A model generated the notes under the pieces. It was not told where the DNA came from and searched no databases. It worked only from the letters and a program-made list of their open reading frames with translations. This document shows, one piece after another, positions 35,459 through 45,498 of a DNA stretch of 64,000 bases (position 1 is the stretch's first letter; every line of letters begins with the position of its first letter). A program made the position numbers and the translations under genes. Source of the stretch: Lepisosteus oculatus (lineage: Eukaryota > Chordata > Actinopteri > Semionotiformes > Lepisosteidae); contig NC_090723.1 of assembly GCF_040954835.1 (NCBI RefSeq), positions 3,792,001 to 3,856,000 of the forward strand, written 5' to 3'.

Positions 35459-38400
35459 CTGGTGCAGAGAGAGAGAGAGAGAGCAGGGGGTCAGGCCACA
35501 GTGCCCGGAGCACGAGCCGCTGAGCTCGCAATTGACTGCTGCCCTTGAGGCGTATCCCCTTTCTTCAACCAAAAACTGGAATCGCTAACTACACCCACGA
35601 ACCCCACTGCCGATGGCTTGACACTGTTACAGCTAGCCGGCCTGTAGCTGGTGTGTGGGGAGCGGACTGGTGCGCTCCGGCTGCCGACACATCATCCAGG
35701 TGGGGGGTACATTGGTGGCGGCAGTGGGATTCCCCATTGCCTGTACAGCACTTTGAGTGGGGTGTCCAGGAAAGAGCTATGTAAGTGGAAGGATGTGTTA
35801 TTTATTTTGACCAATCAGTTCAGACTCCAGGAGGAGGTCTTTGAGAGATATTGGAAGAGGTGGATTATTTTTACTACCCAATAATAATTCTGAATTTATG
35901 CGTCTTGAATTTCGTGCTCTTTTTCCTCTTCCCTCCTTTCTCCCTAGCACGTCACCTACCCCTTCACTTAACTGGCCACTTTATTTTTGATCATTTTTCT
36001 ATTTTACAACAAGAGCTGTGGCTGCTGTGCTTCAGTGGAAGAATCGGATCTGTGGACGGTTAACTGCAACGGCATGGCTGGTTTATTTATAAAAATAGGC
36101 GCAAAACACCTAAATGACCAATTTCAGTGAATAACGTGGCATTTGCTGTTGTCAGAAAATGTATCAGCACGGATTTCAAGAGGCAAAATAGGAGGTCGGT
36201 TGCAAAGCAAACATTAACATCCGTCTCGAGTCTCTGATTGCAGTTTTTGGGGGGATTTATGCAAAATGTTACACTGAGCTCCAAGTAAATGAGATAAAAA
36301 CACTCAGTCAGATAAATCAGGCTTTAGAAATCATTCTGTAACCCAGTTATTATTTTTGGCTGTTTGGGAGTGTGCACTGTATATGTCACACTTCCAGGCA
36401 CAGATTCAGAAAGGTGATCCTCCGAAATTTAATTGTAAAATTAATTAACCTAAAAAGTAATAAAATCAGTGTATAAATTTAAGTTACAGTCAGAAGGATG
36501 TGTTACCGTTGTCTAGTGGTGAAAAGGCAGGAGAGAATCAGGAAGGGCTGCTTGAAAACCGAGACGCTTAAGAGAAACGCTTCTTCTGGGAAGCATCAGC
36601 CAGTCGTTGATTAAAGGCTTTGCGAGACTGGTTGTTGTTGTTTTTTAATTCCGAAACATACTGCAGGAGCAGGAACGGCCAGAACGAATCTGGCAACGGG
36701 CGCAGATGGGTCACGTGAGGCGGCGCGGGTCCCCGGGGGGGCTCCTTATTCATGGCGGCGCTAATCAGAGTTTAAAATGCGGGGAGGAATAGCTATGGAG
36801 CGGTCAGCTAGAAAAGAAAAAAAGCACCGGGGAAGGCAGAGGACAGGGAGAGGTCAGGTCTCCCAGCGGCAGGAACGGCCCTGAACTGAAGAGTGTTAGA
36901 GGTCAGCTCCATTCCACACCGTGCAGGTATGAGCCCTGAGGGCCCTTGCTTAGAGAGTAATCACTCGCAGGGGCCGCCCGCTACCTGCTGCTGTGTCTCA
37001 GCACGTTAATGGGCTCGACTGGAGATCGTGGCTAGTTACCCACAGACGGATGTGTGATCGGTGCCTCGACCCAAGGGGGAAGATGGACGATGCTTTTTCT
37101 GTTCCGCATTCTGAATGCCCTGTTGGGTGAGTGTTGAGATCTGGCTAGCAGCCTGGCTTGGGAGAATTCATGGAGGAGCCAGGTAAGGTTTAGGTTAAAT
37201 GGGCTTGTAGATGGCCCCCCCTGCACTCGCTGTAAGGATTTAGAGCATGCTGCAGGAGATCGGTATAATGCAACACTTGCCTTGCCCCATGCACCCTACG
37301 GTGGAGGAAAAGAAAAATATGGTCTCCACCATGAATCCCCAATGAGAGCAATGTGGGCTAAACCTTCAGTGTTGGGTGAAATACTAGTGTGTTCTGCTGG
37401 CATGTCACAGCTGATAAAGCAATGCTAGCTGTGTTGTGAGCTTTGTGTATTATAAACCAATAACAGAGAAGTCAATCATTACCTCTGTCCCGCCATGACA
37501 ACTACCAGGGGTGGAGCAGATGTCATTTATTTTTTTGCAATGTCCTCCTAGGAGCTAAAGTGATACTAGTGAGCTTCTACTGAGCTTGAACAAAGGATCT
37601 CAATCCGAATGTAGGTTAGTTAAACTGTGTATCAGATCCATGAACCATGATGAACAAGTTGTATAAAACAGCATATATAACTTGGCATTAATTATTGCAT
37701 CATGCTTCAGCCTGGGTTGCCTTCTGTGTGGAGTTTGCATGTTCTCTGCAGTGTCACATGGGTTCTCTGGTTTCCTCCCACCTTCCAAAGACTTGCTGCT
37801 TAGGTTTGGTCAGCTATATTAAATTGTTCCCCCAGGGTTCGATTCCTGCTCCCAATGTCTAAGCAAGCATGGGCCACATGTGGTGCATACTGTATAACAG
37901 ATGGATAGATTGCATGTTAGTGTTTCATTCTCTGGGTACATGTTCACTTGGCACTCTTCGAAGTTTCTTTAATGAATTGTGTGGCCATCATAAGAAAGAT
38001 TTATCTTCAGAAGTATACTGAGGATCAGGTAGTTTACTGTGAATAATAACTAACCTGATTGGATTTTCAGGTGTAGATAATTTCTTACTCTACCAGCTCA
38101 GACCGCTCAGTGAGCAGTGCAAGTGGGCACCCTGCTTTCAGACAGAAAAGACTGCCATTTTCCTTGCCACAGACTGCAAGAGCAGTGCTTACACACGTTT
38201 GGTTCTGGTGCTTTAAGAGAGTCTCCGAGGCGGGGGGGACGGGGCGCGGGCTGGCTGACTTCACCGTCGTAAATTACACGCCGCGTGTCTATGAAAACGT
38301 ATGAAAACGCTGCGACAACAGCGCGCGCAGGCCCCCGACGCGGGCTCTTTCATCTCCAACGGCGCATGAAGCAAGCTTCATCTTGCCTGAAAACACCTGG

Positions 38401-41400
38401 CTGCGCGCGCCCCCCGTCTCTCCTGGGCTGGCAGAGCTGCTCGAGGCCCCGGCGTTTCCGGAAAGACCCGCAAGGGGGAGGCTGCTCAGGCCTGTTAACC
38501 TGTTCTGTGCCAGCGGGGAGCTGCGCCGGCCTCCTCTTGGGAAGCGTAACGTTCCTGTGCTGAGCCGGGCGGATGGGGGGTGATGGCGGCTGCAGAGGGG
38601 CCCCCGGACGAGGCCGGTGGTGGTGGGGGGGGGGCGAGGCGAGGCGTACTCACCCTGATGCCCACGTTGGTGTTGTGCGCGTCCACCCGGGCCCGCAGGT
38701 CCTTGCCGGCCCGCTTCTGCCCCAGGAACCTCTTGAGGAAGCGGGTGCTGTACTTGAGGTTGTCGCCGCAGATGCCCCACTGCCAGGCCTCGCGGTGCTG
38801 CAGCTCGGGGGAGTCGTCGCAGGTGCAGCGCTCCATGCGCCCCGAGCTGCAGGCCCTGGCCAGGGCGTGGGACAGGGCGGCGGAGGACACCGCCAGCAGG
38901 AAGGCCGTCTCCTTAAACCCTGGGGGGAGAAGACATGGGTACGCACTGGACGCACACGGTGCCGGCTGTCGGCGCGTCTCCTTGTTTCTGTCCACCTGAC
39001 CTTGAGTGCGCGCGTTCCCTCCCTGTCTGATAATAATCCACAATCCATCACCCGGCTCACTCCTTCATCCGACTCAGGGCCCCGGGGGGACCACGGCCTG
39101 TCCCATCATGCAATAGGGCAGGATGTCGGTCCGTCCCAGGACGCTGACAGACACAACCACGCTCACACCAGGGCCAGTTCCTCCCAGAAGCCTGACCCCC
39201 CCAGTATGTCATTGGACTGTGGGCAGAAACCAGAGTGCCTGGAGGAAACCCACACAAACACAAAGAGGACGTGCAGACTCCACACAGACAGCACCCCAGG
39301 TCCAGAATTGAACCCCGGGCCCCGGCGTTGCGTGGCAACAGTGCCTACCACCGTGCCACTGTGCCAGCGAATCCGCGGTCTTTGTGCTTCCTGTTCATGT
39401 GAGAGGTCATGGCAAAGAGAGCGAGCACGGTGAACTCTGCTCCTGAGCAGCACACGTCTGCCTGGTCTCTTCTTCACACGCAGCGCCTGAAGGGGCATCC
39501 TAGATATTTATCGGGGTGCCCCGTTGGTAATCTCCCCCCGCCTGGCTCTCCCTGGTGCTCGCCTTGCCTCCAGCCGTCACAAGGGAGTATTTTGATCCGA
39601 TTAATTATTATTTTGACTAGGAAAGGATTTTTTCCCAGATGAAAGCGAGCAATCTTGCCTCCCATTTCCTCTGGGAACTGGGCTCTTTTCCGAGCTAAAA
39701 ATACCCCGCTGGTGTAGGACAGCGACGCAGAAATCCTCTTGTGATCTCAGGTCTTTAACTGGGTGCGCTTTACCGTGATCGTCTGTGATCGGCAGGTCTT
39801 TGCCTTTTTTAATTTAATCAATATTAAATGTGAAATAAGCAGTACCTAGTTCCCATTGCACCTTACAGTCCAAACAGGCAGCCGAGAGAGAAACCTGAGA
39901 ACTGGCAACGGTCTGACTCTACTCTTGGACTGGAGCTTCTTATAACCTGCTGAACATTTTCAAGAAGTTTAGAGCGTCATTTCTGAAAAGGGCAAAAACA
40001 CAAACTAGGGGGCGAAATACGTTCTGAAGACCGAGTAGCATTATTTTACGTTGTGGTTCATCAATTCCGGCAAATTTTGCATGAAACCTCTGAAAACAAC
40101 AGCTGTGAGCCATTTCTTATCTTGGCTCTTTTTAAATGCTGCTGTGCTGTCCGGGAACGATCTAAACCAACTCGAACTCTCGTCATGATTCTGGCCGGCG
40201 TGAACTGTGAATATTCCGGCGGCTGTTCAGTGAGATGAAACCGCTCCAGCCAATTTCTCCCGGCTCCTCAGTTGAGTTCGCGGAAGGGGGGTCCCAAGTT
40301 TTGGAATAGTCTCCCCGTACCCGAACCTCGCTCTCACTCGATCGCTGCGAGGTACACTCGTCTGCAAGCTGACGGCGACGTGCGCGTCTCTCCGGATCGA
40401 CCTCAGACTCGCGTCGCTCTGTTTAGCAGCCTCTGACCTACACAAGGCGCACCGTGACACATGCTGAATTGGATAACCCGAGTTTATGGCAGAAACACAA
40501 TAATAATAATAATAATAATAATTGCTTACACTTATATAGCGCTTTTTCTGGACACTCCACTCAAAGCGCTTTACAGGTAATGGGGATCCCCTCCACCACC
40601 ACCAGTGTGCAGCATTACTTCACAATACTTCATCAAAGCAGTTTGGCCATTCTGGGAACCTCTCGTACCGCCTGCGTTTGACCGAATTCGGGTTCAACCT
40701 CTCACAGTTCTTTCCCCAAACGCGATCCCGGGGTTTTAACTGGGCTGTTTGCCTGGTGTGTGTGTGTGTTGGACTGGTCGGCGTTACCTCGCTGGAGGAG
40801 GCTGGCGCGCCCGTCCAGGCTGCAGTTCCAGCGCTCGTGGCGGAACTGGTAGCGGCATTCCAGCAGGCCGAGGCGCACGGACTCGCGCAGCGCGCCGGCC
40901 AGCCCGGGCTCGCGGCGGCACACGCGCTTCTGCCGCCGGCTCAGCGCCAGCTGCTCGCACTGCTTCAGGTGCGCCCGCTCCGAGGAGGAGGAGGAGGAGG
41001 AGGGCTCCGCCGGCAGGGGCTCCCTGCCCGTCAGCCTGCCGGGGGGGAGAGAGGAGGCGTCGGTAACTGGGGGCTCCTGCAGCAAGGCTGTGGCGCTCGC
41101 CTGGATTTTAGTTTCTTAAAAGTTTGGTTTTTTTTTCAACAGTCGAAACCGCTGCTCACGTCACCCCGTGATATCGCACAATATCAATTAAATTCATTAC
41201 AGAAGGTCGCGCAGCATTTATAGAATCAATACATTCGTCGGTTCTCAGCTTTGCTTATTGGTTTCATTTAAAAAACAGTGAAATACATTAGTTTGGGACG
41301 AAAGAAATATCTCGAAAGCCTCTGTGCTTTGGTACTTGCGGTACTTGTTTTCCGAACTTTTCTTTCGAAAAGTTGGGTTTAGTTTAGCCTCAAGATGCAA

Positions 41401-42625
41401 CAGGACAGAAACGGAAAAGATGAGACCTGCTCCGTCTTTGCGTTGGAGTTTTTTGTGCCTATTGCTTTTTTTCCCTTCTGAGGGGGTCTGTGCAAGTCAC
41501 ACGGCTACGAAAGAGCAAATCCTGCGGCACCCTGATCTACATCGCCTTCCTGCGCGTTCTGTCCGAACCGGGACCGGACTATTGGCGGTGACCCAGAAGT
41601 CCCAGCGAATGTTTTAACACCAAGAACGAAATTTCTTCCTGCCGGTCCCCGACACGAGCTTATTGTTTTCATCATAATCAGTATTTTCTTGCGACGTAGC
41701 AAGATACACGCGCCCCTGGGTGTTGTCTTCACTGCTTTAAAAGAAAAGCTTTTAGTTGGGGGAAACTCTCTAGGCGACGTTCAGATAAATCGTGATATCC
41801 GTCAAAATTCAAGATAAACATGTATATCATTCTCGCTAAAGGAATGAACTAATCATTTGCACATTTCGTACAGGATTATTATTAGTAGTAGTAGTACTAT
41901 TATCAATTAATATTAACTGTGTTTTAATTTTATTAATAACAATATTACCATTATTAATTATAAATATTGATAGCTTTACCCAGCGACTATGATTGTTTTG
42001 TTATATCTAATATTTGTGACTATTGCATTATAATGATATCAATACATTAGTACAGTAAATTAATTATATTCTATTTTTCAAACATTTTGAAAAGTTCGGA
42101 TCTGGTTGATTATTAATATCAGAAGGCTCCCGTGGCATGTTTGTTGGCAATACAACCAAGCCGCGCTTAGCTTTCACACGAAAGGTTAAAACTTTTTCTT
42201 TTCTTTTCGAAACGGGAAAATGTCGTGGGTTTCGATGGGAAAAAAAACGTTAACGCTCTAAGTCAGGTGAACACCGGCCCGAAATAAAGGCGATGTATCT
42301 GTGAAGGAGGTAAAAGTTTTGCGGCTCATAACCGCGTAATTGGGCGATTGTCCGAGCAGTGCCGTACAGAGGCGCCCCGCGGGGTCACCCAGGGCGCGTC
42401 CTCGGCGCGCAGTCGGGGACGCGCCCCCAGAGCCCGTGCGTGCGGGCAGTGAGTCTGAGCGGTTTCCCGTCTCGGCTGGCGACCAACGATAAAAGTAAAA
42501 TAGGAATTAGAACGTGATCTGATTTATTCCTAATTATTGCATTCGGCCCGGAAAACAACACTGTCAAATTAAACAAAAACAAAAGGAACTCGCAAGAAAA
42601 ACCCGTATCTAAAGTAGCCAACGTG

Positions 42626-42675
<50 letters not shown>

Positions 42676-44169
42676 GAGGAGATCATGGCCGTCTGTTTCT
42701 GTCAATAATTTATATTAAACTAATTACATCTCTATAAACCAGATAAACAATAAGCATTATTTTCCATCCGTTATTTCTACTGATAAGTCAAGTCAGAACG
42801 GAGAAGAGTGCGTTAGTATCTGAACTCGACAATATAATAATAATAATAATAATGTCAGATCTGTAGCATTTAGGAAGAAATAAAATCACAGTGGCAAGAT
42901 TGTTTTACAAACAAAACCCCCGTAGTACTTCTATAACAATAGAACAGACATAATAAGCCCCATAAACTCCAAGCACACCAACTTTATCGTGCCCTTTGAA
43001 TTAATTTGTTAAATCATTTCTCGGGAAAGCATTGTCGAGCACAGAAACCCAGCGCGGAACTGGTGTCGGCAGTAACATATTCCTGAGCGACAGCGGATTT
43101 TCTAAAACCCCTCCGATAACTGTCGGTTGTATTTTAATTAGCAGCTATTTTATATCCCACAGTTGCCATATTGAAGAAAGGGATAACTATTCTCCTTCAT
43201 CTCATTTAAAGGAGAAAAATAAAAAAGCCGGAATCCTTCTGCACGAGGTCAAATTATGACCTTAATTATTCTTTGGGGAAAAAAAATGAGCATGCTCGTA
43301 TGTACATACAGGATTTCATGTCATGGTTTACGGTAGCGACTTCTAGTAACCTTGAAAGCAACTGTGATTTCGGAATCAATCTGGCAAGTTAAATCCGGGC
43401 AGAAGGAATCGCAGTTGTAATTGTTGGTAATTGTTTGGTTTATATACAAGACCTGCCCCAGAGACAGTCACAGGTAAAACATAAGAGCGCAGCAGAAAGA
43501 AAAATGACAAACGAGTGTTGAACAATTTCCAGAAACGAGCAACTTGCCTCTTCCCTAACTGGCCAGCGTCAGCAGAGTCGTGTTCTGCGACTGCATAAGC
43601 GTTTATTAAAACGAGTGAAGTCGTTCTAACAGTGCCTCTGCCTTGTAAACCGCTTATCACCAATGGCTATGAATTACTACAGAACGGAGAATAAATCGAT
43701 TTGTTCGATACACAAGACAGCGAAATTACAGGCAGATAAACACTGCCGTCGTCATCTTCAACACTGTCATTGCTGCAAATAGGCCATGTCCTGTCACATA
43801 CTGTATCACAGATTGGGTTAAGAGAATTAATTTCATAACACACGACGCGAAATCCACACTTTTCCCTCCATGTGCGCGTTTCCAAAGCGTGAAAAAAAAA
43901 GAGCGCAACTTCACTGAAACTCCGTCATTTGAGATATTAAACTTTTTCGCCTTTACCTTTCACCCCGTCAGTAAGCTGCCCTTTATAAGGACGCCTCTTG
44001 GTCTAATGCCCCGAGCAGAGAGTGAAAAAGCAGAGAGGAAAGGAAACCCAATTTAAAAATATATATATATATCCCCGGCTGACCCGAAATAAGCGGCTGA
44101 GCGCGAGAGGAGGATGTAGAGGGCAGCGAGTCGCAGCAGGCAGGCGGTCCTCGAGAGCCGGGGGCGCAT
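35000..44169 (-). CDS. WNT9B: WNT9B, secreted Wnt ligand, four coding exons
   Basis: Joined minus-strand exons 44169-44084, 41035-40788, 38919-38654 and 35458-35000 total 1,059 nt, 352 aa (human WNT9B is 357). All introns are GT-AG and the phases fit. Residues 1-25 form a signal peptide. AYFGLTGRE opens the mature chain. WNCS carries an N-glycosylation site at N99. [13 protein letters not shown] and [13 protein letters not shown] lie in exon 3. The Wnt signature [10 protein letters not shown] (210-219) has the acylated serine S216. The cysteine-rich C-terminal hairpin ends [27 protein letters not shown] and [17 protein letters not shown] favour WNT9B over WNT9A; the GOSR2 neighbour agrees. 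Wnt9b acts in kidney tubule and craniofacial development (known for the family). Odd point: seven serines (41-47) replace a different spacer in human. The coding exons are far richer in GC than the introns. Confidence 0.95.
35466..35483. repeat. GA/CT microsatellite at WNT9B intron 3 acceptor
   Basis: (GA)9 on plus, read as (CT)9 on the gene strand. It ends about seven bases before the CACCAG acceptor, so it forms the polypyrimidine tract of exon 4. Confidence 0.75.
35640..35795 (+). repeat. 5S-SINE 3' half in WNT9B intron 3
   Basis: Contains GCTGGTGTGTGGGGAGCGGA, ACATCATCCAGGTGGGGGGT and GCACTTTGAGTGGGGTGTCC, the same order as 45350-45460. Antisense to WNT9B and diverged. Confidence 0.65.
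37690..37900 (+). repeat. tRNA-headed SINE fragment in WNT9B intron 3
   Basis: Contains TGTGGAGTTTGCATGTTCTC and GGTTTCCTCCCACCTTCCAA, typical of this family; the ends are scrambled or lost. Confidence 0.5.
38654..38919 (-). CDS. WNT9B: WNT9B coding exon 3
   Basis: 266 nt: [55 protein letters not shown] and [10 protein letters not shown]. Acceptor CCCCCCAG, donor GTGAGT. Confidence 0.96.
39062..39365 (-). repeat. tRNA-headed SINE in WNT9B intron 2, near full length
   Basis: The minus strand reads from a head with GCACAGTGGCACGGTGGTAG to a tail with CCTGCCCTATTGCATG, and includes a GTCTGTGTGGAGTCTGCACG segment. Same orientation as WNT9B. Confidence 0.7.
40500..40615 (-). repeat. 5S-SINE 3' end with ATA tail in WNT9B intron 2
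   Basis: The plus strand reads (ATA)n, then ACACTTATATAGCGCTTTTT, CTGGACACTCCACTCAAAGC and TTTACAGGTAATGGGGATCC, the inverse of the 45003-45498 tail. Confidence 0.8.
40788..41035 (-). CDS. WNT9B: WNT9B coding exon 2
   Basis: 248 nt: [11 protein letters not shown], seven serines coded by TCC/TCG repeats, then [36 protein letters not shown] and LLQRG. Acceptor CCCGGCAG, donor GTAACG. Confidence 0.95.
42626..42674. repeat. ATT microsatellite in WNT9B intron 1
   Basis: About 16 uninterrupted ATT units. No SINE body next to it. A shorter (ATA)n lies near 42833-42852. Confidence 0.8.
44084..44169 (-). CDS. WNT9B: WNT9B coding exon 1 (signal peptide)
   Basis: 86 nt: [18 protein letters not shown]..., then AAYF and two bases of Gly29. 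Donor GTCAGC. An A lies at -3 of the ATG. Human exon 1 also ends in YFG at this phase. An upstream ATG (minus strand) is in another frame. Confidence 0.88.
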
Positions 44170-44400
44170 GATGCCGGGTCGGCGACGCTCTTCATCGCGC
44201 TGTTTCTCCGCTCTGAAGTCCCCGCTGACCGGACAGCTCGCCTCTTAAAGGGGCCTGCACCCATTTCACCCCGGGTGGGGAGGGCACGGTCCCAGGAGGG
44301 GCGCGGCCTCCAGGGATGCAGCCGGGCGCTGATTGGCGGCGCCACCACGCTCGCCCCGCCCACACGCCGGGACGGGGCGGGGCCTGGCAGGTAAATCCTA
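44170..44400 (-). promoter_or_regulatory. WNT9B promoter, GC boxes and inverted CCAAT
   Basis: Directly upstream of the ATG: ATTGG at 44332-44336 (CCAAT on the gene strand), CCCCGCCC near 44354 and GGGGCGGGGC near 44374-44383 (Sp1-type). CpG-rich, no TATA box seen at a usual distance. Confidence 0.5.
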
Positions 44401-44814
44401 CCTGTGCAAAACCCGGCAGAACCATCTGATCGCGGGTTCCTGTGTGCATATTCAAATACATGCAAATCGAGCAGCACAAATAGGCGGTCCTTTGCACATA
44501 CACCTGCTCTGACATGAACAGGTGATTTCAGTGGGATGCCTTATACCAATTCAAGATCCAGTATATTGGCTTATGAAGTTCAAAACCTTATGTTTTAGAA
44601 GAGTGTGAAAACACCCCCAAAAATCCTTCTGTTCCCACTCAAATTCACAAGGATCTGGGAAGAGAAACACAAAATTAGATACACTGGCTGTGCGGTGCAG
44701 TTGAGTTTTTTTTTTAACTGTCATATGACATTGTATTTTAGAAAGTTATCATTTTAAAGAGAGTTTGTGAAATTTTCCAGCTACCACAATAGAAAGATAG
44801 CTGAATCTTATTGT

Positions 44815-44968
44815 TATGTTGTTCTGTGAGTGTGTGTGTCTGTGTGTGTCCCACGACGGGCTTGCGTCTCGTCCCGGCTGTAGCTGCCTTGTGCCCATTG
44901 CTTGCTCGGATAGGCTCTGGCTCCTCCAGGACCCGTGGTCTGGAAGAAGCAGTTAGAAAATGATTTAA
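44815..44968 (+). repeat. tRNA-headed SINE 3' part upstream of WNT9B
   Basis: GTGTGTCTGTGTGTGTCCCA, then TGCCTTGTGCCCATTGCTTG, GGATAGGCTCTGGCTCC and AAGCAGTTAGAAAATGATTT. Confidence 0.7.
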
Positions 44969-45002
44969 TCGTAGTATTACAGATAACTGCTAACATGTAA
45001 CA

Positions 45003-45498
45003 TGCCAGCAGCCATATCACCCTGCAGCTCCCGGCTGGCAGCCCACTGAAGCTCAGCAGTTGTGAGCCTGGCCAGTACCTGGATGTGAGACTTCCTGGGA
45101 AACACTAAGGTTGCTGCTGGAGGAGGTGGGGCCAGCAGGGGGCGCTCACCCTGCGGTCTGTGTGGGTCCTAATGGTCCAGTATAGTGATGGGGACACTAT
45201 AATGTAAAAAGTCGCTGTACTTCGGATGAGACATAAAACCGAGGTGAACCTGACCAAATTTCCCATTGGCCCTTACCAATCATGGCCTCCTAATAATCCC
45301 CATCTCTGAACTGGCTTCATCACTCTGCTCTCCTCCCCACTGAGAGCTGGTGTGTGGGGAGCGATCTGGCGCACTATGGCTGCCGTCGCATCATCCAGGT
45401 GGTGGTGGAGGGGATCCCCATTACCTGTAAAGCGCTTTGAGTGGAGTGTCCAGAAAAGTGCTATATAATAAGTGTAAGCAATTATTATTATTATTATG
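45003..45498 (+). repeat. 5S rRNA-derived SINE, near full length
   Basis: The first 110 bases align with vertebrate 5S rRNA: GCCATATCACCCTG (5S GCCATACCACCCTG), GAAGCTCAGCAG (5S GAAGCTAAGCAG, box A) and GCCTGGCCAGTACCTGGATG followed by GAGACTTCCTGGGAA (box C region). A body follows (CGGATGAGACATAAAACCGA, TCATCCAGGTGGTGGTGGAG), then the tail AAGCGCTTTGAGTGGAGTGT and (TTA)n. The layout fits the SINE3 class (5S-headed, pol III driven, LINE-mobilised). Fragments of the same family lie at 18040, 24088, 25081, 35640 and 40500. Confidence 0.88.
45132..45145 (+). promoter_or_regulatory. CTCF core motif inside 5S-SINE
   Basis: CCAGCAGGGGGCGC matches all 14 positions of CCASYAGRKGGCRS. It lies just after the 5S-like head, about 960 bases upstream of the WNT9B ATG and about 5 kb before the ARF2 promoter. 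Confidence 0.55.

Noticed and set aside
38573-39433. 286-codon plus-strand frame
   Set aside because: Antisense of WNT9B exon 3 running into an inverted SINE at 39062-39365.
45003-45113. Functional 5S rRNA gene
   Set aside because: It has many changes from 5S rRNA and continues directly into a SINE body and tail shared with other copies; no T-run terminator follows the 5S part.
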